From NCBI GenBank assembly GCA_023079485.1, contig CM041083.1, positions 140,505,052 through 140,569,051 of the forward strand: a stretch of 64,000 bases of DNA, read 5' to 3'. Positions 1-12,985 of this stretch are shown here, in pieces. The notes beneath the pieces are model-generated. The model did not search any database, was not told the origin of the DNA, and saw only the letters and a program-made list of their open reading frames with translations. The translations under genes and the position numbers were made by a program. This stretch comes from Archilochus colubris. Taxonomy: Eukaryota; Chordata; Aves; Apodiformes; Trochilidae. Each line of letters starts with the position of its first letter. The first letter of the stretch is position 1.

Positions 1-854
1 AAGAGACTTGAAGAAAATGCTGCTGGGCAGCAGCTGAGTTTGTCCATTGCTGTCCCTTTGTCCTCTGCAGTGTCCTGCCTCAGTCAGGAAGTTTCTAGAT
101 AAGTGGTAAGAGGACCAATACTTGCTCTAGGCTGAACTCCTTATGTAGGAGAATCCTTGTTTCTTCCCTCTGATGTCTATTCAGCCACTCAGATGAAAAA
201 CAAGCTATGCATGGAGCCTAAAGTGAGCAAGAAAAGAGGGAATGATTATTCTTTGGATTTCTTTTCCAGTAAAGTCAGCTGCACTCCCTTCCCCTTTGCA
301 TTTCCCCAGCATGTCTATGTTGGGGCTGGTTACATCAGTAGGGTAAATGCTCAGCCAAGCCAGGCCCTGCCAAGTCTGTTGCTTTTCAGTTCCCTTCAAC
401 AGCCACACACATATTTGGTGTTATCCATCTTTTTTTCTCCCTGCGGGGCTGTGTGCAGGTTTGGTCCTAAGAAAAGATCTCCAAGACTGTTTTAATTATC
501 ACTCCATTAGTGCCTGCAAAACAGCCTCTGGCACACAAAATGACATTTGGGAGATATCTGTTTCTTCTGAATTTAGCTTGGTGATTTTACCAGAAATTAT
601 TCAGTCAGAAATGTAGCACAAGAAAAAAAGTGATGAGAAAAATTATCTTTTTTCCATTTTCACTTTGAACTTCTTCCCATAGGATAAAGGTGCAAAAACG
701 TCCCCCAGCACACTTACAACCCTGTCCTGTGCAAATAAATATATCTCATTTTATTTTAACACCTGAGAGGGCATCACCTTGAATTCCCTACATAACTGGG
801 AGTGTTTAACTGGGTACCAGCCTCATGCTTCCCCTGTGCCTTGTCTCCATGCAG
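1..854 (+). other. SH3RF3: Intron, 3' part (SH3RF gene)
   Basis: This is the downstream part of the intron before the first visible coding exon. It ends in a pyrimidine-rich stretch (about 828-850) and the acceptor AG at 853-854. Open frames here are short, overlap each other and resemble no family I know, so I read none as coding. No repeat was recognised. Confidence 0.7.
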
Positions 855-1105
855 GGTGCCAGTGGGAGCCGGGCAGCCCAGGAACAGCGGCACCGGGGGG
901 GTTCCAACAACCAAAGGAGCCCCGGGAGCCATCCACTCCGTGGGGACCTCTCACACCAACACCACCACCGCTGTCAGACCCGTGGTTCCTATCACTGTGC
1001 CTCAGACCCACCCCCAGCTACAGGCAGCCTCCCCGCAGCTGAATAACTGCTTGAGGTACTCAGCCCAGCAGCCAGCCAGCCAGACCCGCAACGCCATGCA
1101 GATGG
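855..1105 (+). CDS. SH3RF3: SH3RF3 internal coding exon (linker between SH3-3 and SH3-4)
   Basis: This is an internal exon of an SH3RF/POSH-family E3 ubiquitin ligase, a scaffold in Rac-JNK signalling. It encodes about 84 residues of linker, including TTAVRPVVPITVPQTHPQLQ (about residues 36-55) and then PQLNNCLRYSAQQPASQTRN. The segment is rich in Pro, Gln, Ser and Thr and has no folded domain. The boundaries come from a pyrimidine-rich acceptor ending CAG at 854 and a donor GTATGT at 1106. The first base completes a codon started in the previous exon (not in the window). The last base, G at 1105, joins CT at 5120-5121 to make an Ala codon, so the downstream phase is exact. The start could instead use the AG at 861-862. 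The gene identity rests mainly on the C-terminal SH3 exon; SH3RF1 is the main alternative. Confidence 0.8.
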
Positions 1106-1148
1106 GTATGTGTGTGTCTGTGTGTCTGTGTCTGTGTGTCTGTGTGTG
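1106..1148 (+). repeat. GT-rich simple repeat abutting splice donor
   Basis: An imperfect GT/GTCT microsatellite starts inside the splice donor itself (GTATGT at 1106-1111) and runs on through alternating TGTG and TCTG units. In the transcript it is a UG-rich tract directly downstream of the exon, the kind of sequence bound by CELF-type splicing regulators. That regulatory role is inference only. Confidence 0.85.
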
Positions 1149-1940
1149 CCTAATGGGGCCCCTCGACCTGTGTCAGTGGGATTGATGTCCTACCCCTCCA
1201 GTGCAAGGCTCTCCAGGCTGCCCCACCGCTCGCTTTCTCCTTTTAGTCACAGCTCAGTCAATGTGGAACAGAGTATGTTTTATTTGCTTGTAATATTTAT
1301 GGGCCTCTATTGATCCCTGGGAACCACGTTATGTTTATCAGATTGTTCTGTTGCCGCAGCTGAAATAGATTACAGTGTTTACAAATATTTATACAATTTA
1401 TCTGAGTGAAAGCAAGCAGCACCCTGCATACTGAGGAGATTAATGGTTCCGAGTCCGGTTGGATTGCTGAAGGAAAAATACCGCCCTTATCACAGGGCAA
1501 GTAACACACAAAATTAAGAAGCATTTCATTGGGCTTCAGGGATGAAAGGTATTTATTAGGAAGAACAGGACCCAGAGTTAGCGATAAAGCAAAAGATCTG
1601 AAAAAATACTGCCACCTTTTTGAAATGCGAATAAGAGCTTCTCACGCTGGGGGGCCTCTGTTCTTTCTCAGTTTCCTTTCTGATGTACAGCATAATTTTC
1701 TAGAGTACAATTTATCCCCTTTTCCCTGGTGTTAAACAGCTCTGATGTTGAAGAAAGTAAAAGTAAATCCTGTGGTGGAACTTTATAGCAAAATTTAAAG
1801 CATTTTGTTTCTGATATTTTATAGGGATGTGAGCCATTGTGTTTACAAAGGTAGATCAGTAAGTACTGTGACTGCTGAAAACTGAGCTCTTAGATATAAA
1901 ACAGAGCAGGCACAAATGAGAAATACACTGCAGTGTAAGT

Positions 1941-2018
1941 CACAGATTCATACATCCTGAAGCCAGAAGGCACCATTATGACTGTCTAATCTCACCTCCT
2001 GCACAGTCCAGACCAAAG
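1941..2018 (-). mobile_element. Ancient CR1 LINE remnant (3' end)
   Basis: The wording 'agattcatac … ccagaaggcaccattatga … taatctcacctcctgcacag' matches, with many changes, the reverse complement of the 3' end of an old sauropsid CR1 family. It is short, degenerate and has no octamer tail. The family is recalled, not searched. Confidence 0.55.
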
Positions 2019-5000
2019 GGAAGAAAAGTTAATCAAATACATGTGAATCTGAATCTCAAGCAGTGCAAATGCTTCTGCTCAAAAAACAGTGGCAGGACAC
2101 ACAGCAGCTGTGTCACACTGGGGAATAATTGATTTATCCTCCTTTTGTCTAGTTAAGACAGTGCTGCTTTCTTGCGCAGTCACACCCTTCCAAAAGCCTT
2201 TCTGCTCCCACAGTGCAGAGGCAGAAATGCTCCCTCTTCAGCAAGGCTCTCAGGAAGTGTTCAGGTGCTCCTGGTGCCTTCCATGCCCATAGCAAAAGGC
2301 AGAGGAACTCCTCTGAAACTGAGGTGATGGGTCATTCTGCACCATGCACCTGGCATGCCCAACACCTTCCTTCCACGGGGCTGCTCTGCTACACCCCCAA
2401 CATCCTCCCTGATCTGAGGTTGCTCCTCCAGATCACTGAGATCGTAAAGTGCTGAGGGCTGTCAGGCAGGGTGATCCAGGGACCACAGAGCTGCTTCAAA
2501 AACTCCTAAATGAGGAGTTCTCCAGCCTTTCCAAAAGATTAATGAGATTCTTATTTTGATTAAAGAAATCTGCCAGGCCAAATAAAGAAAAAATTTCAAG
2601 ATTATCAATATTTTTCTCCATAATGGATGTCCTAACAGTATACTGTGAACCAAAGCCCCTCAAAAGATGTTTATAGTTCTGCAGGACAGGGCAATGCACA
2701 GGCTTTTGGAAGAGCTTTCCACAAGAGTTGAGCTAGCACAGCATTCAAATCCCATTTCTGTTGTCTTGTAATATACATGAGTAACAAATCCATTTTGCAC
2801 AAGGCCACTAATGTAAGAATACCCCCCCAAATGAAATATGAGTGGTGTAGAACAAAAATAGCCATCAGTGAGCATTGCTAATTAATAGCATGTTTGATGC
2901 AGCATGGTCCAGATCCAGATCCCAGAGCAAAGGCATACATTGTAACAGTAAGCAGATGAAATTACAGAACAAAATGTGAGAGCTCTGCTCAGAGCTGATT
3001 TTTCTCAAGCCATTTATTTTGCTGTTTCTCATGTTTTCTTTTTCCTTTGTTTCTGGAAACACTGAGTCCTACATGAAAGATATACCTAATATGATTATCT
3101 AATCAGTCTTCTGCATCCAAGTACATGCAGTGAAATTCCATTATTGTGCTTTTCCTCTAAAGTTAGGAAAGCCATTGCTCCTTACAACCAGTAGTTCAAA
3201 ACCGTGACCCTGCAAGGTTAACCATCCCAGAAAATGAGATTTCTAGCAGCAGTGGTTGCTTATCACACAGGTTCCGAATGGGAAAATCAGAAGGAGGCAA
3301 TCACTTCAAGATAACAAGTGGTGCCCTGTCTGGCTTTCTGGAAAGAAATTGCACTTTTCAGTGTATGTTCTTGACAATCCAGGGAGAAGGAAATGGTAAT
3401 TAATAGTGACGATAATCTTGAAGATGTCTTCAATAATGACTTTCAGGCCCTTCCTCATGCTACATAGTAAAAGAAAATTAAGTTCAAGACTGGTTAATGA
3501 TAGTTTGGTTGTTTTTCTATGAGCAACATTAATAAAAAGAGATGTTTTTAGAGTTAAGGAGTTGCTGTGAGAAAGAATCATATCATCTTTGGAGGTGCTA
3601 ATCTCATGATCGCTGGCCCATGATGTCCAGCATTGCTTTAGATAATAGTGCATAAAGCTGAGGGAAGAAATTCCCTCCTGGCAGGAGTGCTCAGCTGGTA
3701 TACTGAGTATGATTAATGGCACTCTTTATCCCATAAGTCACTGGTAATGGGTGCTGCTGTTAACCACAGAAACAGAAAATAGTGACCTGAGTCGTTCTAC
3801 CATTGTTGTTTCATTATAGATTGAGTGAACTCCAGCTGGTCCTGCATAAAAATTTATCCTTCAGCTGAATTTGTAAGAAAACCACAGATCAGAGTGGGTC
3901 AGAAGTTTTCCAGGAAAATGGTTCTTGGTCAAATAAAAGATTATTTGCTGAATTCAAAGGTTTTTGTCAGGAATGGATGTAGTTCAGCCTGAACTGTGAA
4001 CCTGTCCTGGCTCAAATTGCAGATACTAGACAGCTGCCCAGAGCTGCTCTCAAAAGAGAAGAACAGAGCAGTGAGCGTATCCTATGTTTTCACATCTCAG
4101 GTGAATGCCCTGAGATGAGGCTATTGTGAGGTGGACAAGTAGATTGTGCTCAGAAAAATGTTCCAAGTTTCAGATTTTGCACTGAGGCAGAACTGTGAAA
4201 CCTTGAAATCATTTGTGAAATGGGCGTTATCCAGACAATCCTACTACTGAATTATTTAGGTGAGGGAATATCTGAGGGTGGACTTGGCTTTTGGTCTGTA
4301 CATACTTGAAGTGGAGCTGTATGTAGCTCACATCTAAGCAATCAACCCACCTGGAAGTCAAAGGCAGCATCATTGTGGAAAGGGACCTGGAGTTTTGTCA
4401 CACTTTTTGCAACATGAGGCATGCAACAGGCTCCTGAATCCCTAGAGAACTGACCCTGTAAGTGTGTTGTGGTCACCGTTAGACAGATGAGTGCTAATTC
4501 TTAGTTTCTAGTTCTTAGTTCCTCTGCATGTAGGCAGAGGAAGCAAGGCTAAAAGGCACTGCGTGGTCCCTTAGGGACTTTGCTGACAGAGACAAATCTG
4601 AGCTCGGAAATCCCTCTGTGGATTTCTGCTTAATTTATGTTGTGCAGCACAGTGATGCGCTGTTGATCATTTTGTTAGGGCTGCAAAAAGGGACCTTCCT
4701 TTGTAACTGCAGTCTGTGAGGTTGGCGTGGATCATCTGGGATAACCCTTTATGTCCTACGTTGCATAACTCCCAAACCTATCAGATTAGGAGGGGTTTGG
4801 AAAACAGCTCAGCTGGAACGAGATAAGGTATTTTAAAAACACAGTAGGCTTTTAATTTCTTTCCGGGCACGGGCAGGGATGGTCAGTTCATTCCCCCATC
4901 ACATCACTAGGCAGGACCAACTGCAGACAGGACTCGCACAGCCAGGAGGGGGGGTTTCCAGGATTGAGGACTAAAAGCAGGCTGAGATATCCCGGGTTAA

Positions 5001-5027
5001 GGCTAAGAGCTCTCTGCTGAGCCCCGG

Positions 5028-5430
5028 CACCTCGTGGCATCCGTGGCCACGGTCGGGCGAGGTCTGGCGGCGCACGGGGTGCGGAGGGGGCTTAACCATT
5101 CCCTGTCCTCCCTCCACAGCTCACCCCCCGGTGCCAGCCCCGGAGCGTCCCACAGCCACGGTCTCACCCCTGCGGACACCCAGCTCGCCTTCCCGCCTGC
5201 CAGCGACGTCCATCCGGCCTCACCCCGCCGTCTCCCCGCAGCACGGCCACCAGCCCCCGCCCCCCGGGGCCCGGACCCTCATCCCTCTCACCTCCGCCGC
5301 TGCCGCCATCACCCCGCCCAATGTCAGCGCAGCCCACCTCAATGGCGAGGCGGGAGGAGGGTCCCTGGGTGGCCCTGTCACCCCTGGCCCCACGGGCAAA
5401 GCTGAGGAGAGGAAGAATGAGAAGGTAAGG
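5028..5430 (+). other. CpG-rich segment around an internal exon
   Basis: The bases from about 5028 through the exon 5120-5424 are much richer in G+C and in CpG than the AT-rich DNA on both sides. CpG clusters are obvious both in the intron just upstream (5036-5095) and in the exon. This could be an intragenic CpG island, or just a GC-rich proline/alanine-coding exon, which is common in bird genes. No promoter motif was identified. Confidence 0.5.
5120..5424 (+). CDS. SH3RF3: SH3RF3 internal coding exon (Pro/Ala-rich linker)
   Basis: This exon encodes about 102 residues of disordered linker before the last SH3 domain. The frame opens with an Ala codon split across the intron, then HPPVPAPERPTATVSP. 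It continues through a proline run (GHQPPPPGAR), an alanine run (LTSAAAAITPP), a glycine-rich piece (NGEAGGGSLGG) and ends EERKNEK. The PxxP stretches could bind SH3 domains, including the protein's own; that is inference. The acceptor is CTCCCTCCACAG ending at 5119 and the donor is GTAAGG at 5425. It ends in phase 0, so it joins AAG at 29809 cleanly to give NEK-KEKKSG. An open frame starting at 5131 reads through the donor to 5619, but the strong donor and the downstream match argue for splicing here. Confidence 0.82.
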
Positions 5431-6892
5431 GCCGCCGAGCTGCACTCCACACCCCCGCCACCTCTCTCCTCCCATGGGGCTGTTAAGAAAGGACTCTGCA
5501 GACACCCTAGTGGGGTGGGAGCCGGGTTGTGTCACCTACCTGCTTGGGCATCCTCATCTCACGTTTTTTTCATGCTTCATCCTTTCCCAGACCCATCCCC
5601 AGCACTTCTCTCATGGTAACCACTCACAGGTGGGGAATGAGGCTGAGCTGCTATCTGGCTGAATTTATGTGTTTCTTCTAATGACCAGCACCCAGATCTG
5701 CAAACTTGCAATGGTGCTGAAAGACATTACAGCAGGGTCTTGGTCATAAAAACTGGATGGCCAAGGCAGAAGCCGTCTGCCTCACTGCATGGAAGAAGAT
5801 GCAATAGGTACCAACCCCAGCGTGGTAGGCAGAGGCACAGTAAAACAGTGGCTCATGAGCAGCAGGATCTGTTCTACTTCTCCAGGAACATCTCAGTTCT
5901 TTGCTTAAGCTTCTATTGCAGTGGCACAGCCAAAGAGGGAGAAGGAAATTAAATGCAATTCATTTGGACAGAGGTACACTGCACTGTAGGTCAATCTCTT
6001 AAGAGCCAGCAGCTCAACTCTGTGCACCTTGCTAAGGGAAGCCAGCATTGAGAGCTTCTTAAAGTACTCAGCTTCTTGGGTTTTTGACAAATATTTTGTT
6101 TTCACCAGATGTTTACGCTGTGTCAGTAGTTCCCATTTGCTGAGGGTTATCCCCATAATGCCTGTTAGAGCCCACTGATATGTATTGTCTGCTTGAAGCA
6201 AACTCCTGGTTTGTATCTGAGTAGGAAGAAGAGATGAAGGGGCTTCTTTTTCTTTGGTCCTACAAAAAACTCTTGCCTTACTCTCCCTGAGCTCTTCTGT
6301 GGTGACAAGCACATGTAGGGAAGGCATTCACATTGTACTTGGTAATTAGGCTGCAGGTGTCTCATGTGGTCAGGGTCACTGGCAGTCCCAGCCCCTAGTG
6401 TTAGAAGATGAAGAATACAAGTTTTTAAATCCTTTCCTTTATCCTGTCTTGAATTTTCTCTGAGTGCTTTTTGGTGAAAGAAGGGTGTAGGGCTGTTGTC
6501 CCGGATGTAAAATTTAGGTACTTGTTTTCAAAGAATCACTTCAAAGTGTGCATCAAGGACTTCATGGTGTTCAAGCAGAACAATATCTGCTATTTCTGCA
6601 AGCTCAAGGAAATGTATGGTATTTGGCAGAAGGTGATAAAGCTGCATGTTACTGCAGAGCTTTGTGTACTGGCATATTTAAGACTTCCTAAAACATAGTG
6701 TACTATTCTTTAGGTCCACATATTTTAATTCATATGGGACTGAACACTGAAATTTCCTGTGGGAAACATTATTGAGTCCTTTTCTAAGATACTGGTTAAC
6801 ATTTCCTGAACTAAAGCTACTGAATTTGAATGTAGGGAAGTAAAGTTATGACTTTCTGAGGTCCAAGGATGAAAAGGCAAATCAAATTGAAT

Positions 6893-7040
6893 TATAGAAT
6901 CATAGAATGGTTTGGGTTGGAAAGGACCTTTGAAGCTCCAACCCTACTGTGCTGAGCAGGAACATCATCTAGATTAGGTTGCTCAGAGCCCTGTCCAACC
7001 TGACCCTGAATGTTTTCAGGCATGGGGCTTCTCCTATCTC
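6893..7040 (-). mobile_element. CR1 LINE 3' fragment
   Basis: It begins 'tagaatcatagaatggtttg', the reverse complement of the avian CR1 3' end (octamer tail plus the 'ccttccaaccc' block). The truncated 3' UTR and end of ORF2 follow, including 'gctcagagccctgtccaacc'. It is heavily 5'-truncated, as is typical for CR1. Confidence 0.9.
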
Positions 7041-10000
7041 TTTCATATACTGTATGATTGCAATGAGTGTTACCAAAGACTAGTACAATATCTAGGAACT
7101 ATCAGATAGAAGTGAGAATAAAAATTGGCATCTCTGAATTGGAAAGTGCATAGCTGTGTTCTGTGTTGAACTGTATATCCCTGAATGCTTTCCATGTCGT
7201 ATTTCACTTTCATTTTAGAAAGATGTTATTTAACAATTCTTCCTCTCCTTTCAGAAGTTAGACTGATGTTTGGCCAGTTAGGTTGTGCTCCTAACCTTTG
7301 CATAAACCAGATTAAATGACATATGTCTTTGAAGCAATAGAGTGACAGACTTGTATTTTAAGTACAGAAAAAGGAGTCAGAGCTGGGCCATCTCTGCAAC
7401 CTCTCGTAATATTTCCAAAGTGGAGGCTAGTTGGGCAGGTTTTTGGGAAATAGGGAACAGATGTAACACTGAGAATGATTATCTGCTAAGAAAGGCAATA
7501 TCTGTTATCACTACACCTGATAGGGGAAAAAACTAAAAACAGAAGCAGGGACATAACTAGTAAACTGCCAGATAAGCAAAGGTTGGAAGCAATTTATCTG
7601 AGTTCAGTCATCATATTTATCAGTCGGGTACTTTGAGATGACAGGAAGAGAGGGGATGTTAGTAAGGTCTTCAGCTATGCTGGAAACAGGATGGAAGAAA
7701 TGCACAGGTAATTATCTCCTGAGAAAGTGAGATTAGCAAATCATACCTAATGTAAATTGCAGTATGCCAGAAAATGTACATTATTGAAATTGTCAATTTT
7801 TGATATCTCATCAAATTACTAAATTTAATCTCAGCTTTGTCTTTCCAGTTTGTTTTGTAGGATTCCCACAAGGATGAGGGCTGAATGACAGGAGAGAGAA
7901 CATTTTTGGGGAAACATTCTCTGATTATTAACCACATTTTTCTTTTACACACTGATTGTCAATTTGAGTTCACTACAGTATAGGGAGCATGTGGTATGTC
8001 TGAAGTAGTTTGCATTCTTGGATGGACATGCTGAAGATCAACTGGTTTTCATGGTTCTGTTATAGAAGATACTTCTATTGAGAGTTATAGAGACAAACTG
8101 CAGGTTTTTGGCATTTATCACTCTGGTACAGTTAGAAATGTTGATCCCTGAGAAATTTTCTTCAGGTGATAAGTTTAGCAAGGCTGGTGAGCTACTTGAA
8201 GGCCAAGCTGGGAGACAGTGTGAAAAAGTATTTTAAGATACAGTCTTGTACTGATTTATGTTTTATGATTTCCCACCTAGATTCCACAGAAGGATACCAA
8301 ATGTGACATCAAAGGGCAGCTGCTGCAGGGAGTGTGTACATGCTATTTGTGTTGCTTCTTCCAAGACAGAATTGTTTTTACCTTGGGAACAGGCTTGCTG
8401 AGTGTACCAGTGAGGTGGTCATTGTTAAGGCTTTCCTCTGGGAAAATGTTTATGTCAATATCACAGGTTCTTGTTGGTGTGCAGTTGTCAGATATAGGCA
8501 CATCCCAACATTCACTAAAATCAAGGGACTCTGATTCCAGTTTTTACTCATTTCCTTGTAGTTTGAACAAAAATGCCAGAAGTAATACTAAGGGTTATGG
8601 ATTCCAGCTCAGTAGGAATGAGATTTTTGCTGATCTTCAATTAATATAGCAAATAAATCCTTATGTTTATTTTTTTGACATCTCTAGTTCTCTACCTCAG
8701 TGTATTTCTTCAAGGCCTTGATGCAGACTTCCAAATCTGCAGGTCATCCTTGGCACCTACATTCATTTAGGCACCCTAATGATGGTGTCTGACTGTTATA
8801 CTCCTGCTGACATAATCAAGAGGCAATATATGGCCTCTTGCCAACCTTTCCTCATCAGCATGCACCTACCCCAAGAGGATCCTGTCTGCAACTGGGCTTT
8901 TGCTCCACTTCGCAGCTCCTTGACCAGCCTCCTGCTGGCTTAGGGAAGAGTTTCAAATTTGACCCCCTCTCCCAGCTTCTGGTGGTAGCTGAGGAAGGAC
9001 TGAGCAATAGATAGTGCTTAAGTCCACTGTGCAACAGTGCCTGAAAAGTGCTCAGGCAGCCAAGCAGGCTTAGAAGTAGAGTGCTTGAAAATCAGAGCTG
9101 CTCCAGTGCTAAACAGATGCAGTAAAAAGCATCAGGAAGGGATCTCACATAGAGGTAGCACAGACACTACAGGAATAACAAGCTGGGGGCTGAATAAAGG
9201 CAAGAGAGCGTGGCAGAAGTCAAAGAGGTAACAGTGGTCAGGGATGCATAGAAGAGAGAAAAGCATTAGCAGCTATTGGGAGATAGAGCACCAGAAAAGG
9301 GATGCCAAGAAGGGAGGGCTGAGGTGAAGGCTGCAGTGTAAATCCCATCAGGCAGGGTCTTGAAATGAGAAAGTTGGAATATAGGTGCTGGCATTTATCT
9401 AGACAAGGCAATTGAAGGAAGTAAGGTGTAAAGGAGACTCTTCACTTTTCTCAAGTATTTCCCTCTTGAGACAAGTTTTTCTTCTTTTCCAGGAAGAAGG
9501 TTTCCTTCCTGAGAGGAAAAATAATAGTTGTCCCTGAAGTCATTCTATTCCAGGTTAGAAGCAGAATTGTCCCAAAGACAGGGAACAGAGCCAGAAGGGA
9601 GTTAAAACAGAGAACAAATGGGGAGCACGCTGTTTCCTTTAAGGATGAGTGGTGGTATCAAGGGCCCTTTGAGCTCTTGCTTCATCATTTGCTGGTAAAC
9701 TCTGCATGCATAATCATCTGAAGCTCAGAGAATTCAGTCCCAGTTCCCAAACACTCTCATCATCTGAAGAAAAGAGATGGGGATCCCAACTCTGGAATGA
9801 AAGAAAACCCCTGTGTTTTGGGGGCTTTTTAAATGAGGACCCTTCTTTTTCAGACATGATAAGCATTGCCCAAGTTCAACTGGTAGATTACAGCTGAGAG
9901 CTTCTAATTATGGCATGACTGCTGCTTTGACCTCAGTTCATTTTTGCTATAATAGTTTCTGCTGTACATAATCTGGGCTGATGCTTAATACCTCTGATAA

Positions 10001-12985
10001 AACCACTTGTTTGAATGAATTAATGCATTTCTCATTAAATGTGCTCCTCATTACGTTAATCAAATCAAGCAAATCATGCTGAGTGGTTTGACCACTGTAA
10101 TTAAACTTTCTTTAAAATCCACTCATTTGGCTTTTGATGAGGATTTTGATTAAACTCTTCTAAAGTGTCTGGCCCAATAACTGTTAAAAAGGAAAATAAG
10201 AGCTTGCTCTAGTGAGCAAGCCAGTAATTCATCTCTGAGTAACACCAATTCCTTACTGTTTTACCTAGCCAGAGTATATAAAAAAAATTGAAAATTGGCA
10301 GTGTAAAATTAAATCTTTCTTGTAAGTTTGCTGAGAGAAAAAATCTGTTTGCAGCTTTAAATTTAGTAACGGTGTCCCTGGAATATGTAGAGAATGTGCA
10401 TAAACAAGTCACAACAAACAGGAAAATACACTGGGCTGCTATTTACTGATGTTGAGATAACAAGAGGCACATCTTCAGAAAATGATGTTGAACAAGCACC
10501 AACAGTTTTGCATGGGAAGATTGAATCAGTAAACATCTGTCCTCACCAGTGTCACTCTCTTTCTCAAGTATCTGTCCTTTTGCTCAAAATAGCTGAATTA
10601 CTCAAATGATACAGTGCTTCTGCCATGATCCTGGTACAAGTATTACATTACAGAAAAGAACAAGGCAAGGTTTATTTTCTGGCCCTATGAGTTTCCCTGT
10701 ATGACTTGAATCTACACTTAGAAGCTTTCTTCTCCACATGAAATAGGGTGCATCCAGACTGGTACCTACTGTGGTCCAAACCATGCCCATATGTAGTCCT
10801 GGGAAAGAACTAGTTAATATAAGCCAAACTCCAAATGGTTGATGGATTCAGACCAGGTTTGAAGCTAAATCCTGGCCTTGATTTATATGCCACTATATAC
10901 ACAACTAGAGAAACTTTCCTCTTCAGTGGTCCCCCCTCCTGCCAGTGCCTTCCTCTGCCTTTCCCTAATTTGCAGCCCAGTGTCTTTTCCCACCAAACAC
11001 CATCCCTCAGTGCCTTCATACTTAGTTGCCCATCTGGCTCTATGTAGTGTTGAAGATTGGATCACAGGCCCTTTGAAAATTTGATTTTGTAAATTTTGAG
11101 ATGCTCCTTGACCTTAGTTCACCTTAGAGCTGTCTGTTTAAGCTGTCAAGTTGGTAGAACTGAAAATTCCTGAAGGACCTGATCCTACATGGTAGTGCAC
11201 CTTCGGTTTTCATTTACAAAGTGCTTGTCTCTGCGTTGCAACTTCTTCTCATATTAACTTGTCCCTGAGTGAAAAGGATTTGTTATCACTTCATATCTAC
11301 TACGGAAATTTAATTCCTTATCCAGAAAATGGAAGAACAGTCTCAAAAGTGAAGTGTTGAGCACTTGCAAGGACTTTGTAGATATAAAATGACAGGACAA
11401 AAATAGCGGTCACCCCGAGATGAGTAAAGGAAGCTAAAGACAGAGTTGTTGAAAGTAGATTTTTTGGATACAAAGTCAATATGACTGACCCTGAGTTTCT
11501 GGAAGAGGAATTCAATTTTCCTGGCAGATATGAAATGTTGGGGGTTTTTCACTTTGTATCTGGTTCATCTAAGAAAGCTCCCTAAGTTGTGCAGGTATGG
11601 AATAGAATGATAACAACCAAGTGACTAAATGGAAGTGGCACAGGACACCAGAATGAACAAATTGCACACAAACAGAAGAGTGTGGTTTGAATTTTTAGAG
11701 TAAGTGTATTGAAATATAGAAAGCATTAGGAGGAACCAACATTGGAATAGTAGTATACACAGTAATTTGCTTTGGTACTCTGTAAGACAACTGAGTTGAT
11801 CCTAGAGCTACCAACGCCAACATTTCACTGATCATTTTCAGAGTCAGTTTTGACTTTTCAATTTAATGTGTGTTCCAGTTCATTTCTCAGTAAGGACTGT
11901 TCAACCTGAAATATTTTACTTCAGTTCTCTCAAGACCTGTGCACAGAATACATACTGCTAATCTATTTCCTCTCAACAAAAGCGAGGGGGCTGTCTTCAT
12001 CACAAACCAGCCACTGCTTCCCATGATCCAGAAAAAAATCTTGGCTCTGTGACTAGCAAGTGATTCACCAGAAACTTGGCCAGGGAGTGGAAACCTCTTT
12101 TTCTGGTCATGTGAATTCAGGCTACAAAGTTCTGGTTTAGGGCAGAGAACTCATGCTTAAAATCTCTCCAGCACCTTCTCCTTCATCATTAGAGTTCAAT
12201 TTGAAAGAACAAAAAGCTGGCAAATCACTGATGAATATTTTAAGGCTGGCAAATAACCCAGCCAAAAGCATGAGCTCCAGCTGTCAAAACATAGAGAACT
12301 TCAGCTTTACAATAAAACAGATTTCTGTTATTTCTGACTGGCTAGGATTCTTTTGCTTAGATCAAGGGCAATAAGCCATTGATCAAAATTTCTTTTTCTT
12401 CTTTGCATTTTTGATGTTAGAAAATGCTTTCAAAGTCCCCACAGATACTTGAAGCATTGCCATTGCTGCCAAGCAACCTCCAAAAGCTATTCCTCTTTAC
12501 TCTCCTCTCTGCTTATCTGCCTCATAGTGCTGTCACAAGATTTCTCAAGTGTCCATGGTGGATTTCTCCAACACCATTTTGAGTGGTTCTGTGCTGCATT
12601 CTGCAGCTGTAAGGTGAAGCAGATCCAGGGGAAGGGAGGATAGAGAGTGCTTTAGCTTTGAGGGGAAATTCAGTGTATCTACTAACTGGAGACAAAGTTG
12701 TTTGGATGCCAAGGCACAGCATTCTTCTGGCACCTGTAGAGACCTGATTTTATAACACATAGGATCCCACGGGCTTTTCCTAAATCCTTAGTGCTGCTTG
12801 GGGAGGAGAGTAGAACTGACAAAAGAGAGAGCATGTAAAGGAGCTCTGGAAGCAGAAGGCTGGAGGCGTCTGTGTGCTCGTGTGCGTGTCTGCGTCTGAG
12901 CATCCCAGCACTGGTGTTCCCATGGCATTCCCCTGCCTCCAGAAGGAATCACGCAGGACCAGATGGCTGGATGGGGCCAGGCTGT

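Larger units (their letters stand above)
1106..5119 (+). other. SH3RF3: Intron of about 4.0 kb (SH3RF gene)
   Basis: This intron lies between the exons ending at 1105 and starting at 5120. It has a GT donor at 1106 and a pyrimidine-rich acceptor ending ACAG at 5119. The split codon (phase 1) is restored across it. It holds the GT-rich repeat at its 5' end, an old CR1 remnant near 1.95 kb, and an AT-rich stretch at about 1262-1530 that looks non-repetitive. The 138-residue minus-strand open frame at 3306-3722 has no recognisable family. I see no other gene. Confidence 0.8.

Noticed and set aside
3306..3722. 138-codon minus-strand open frame
   Set aside because: No recognisable family, no promoter or splice context, and composition like random AT-rich DNA.
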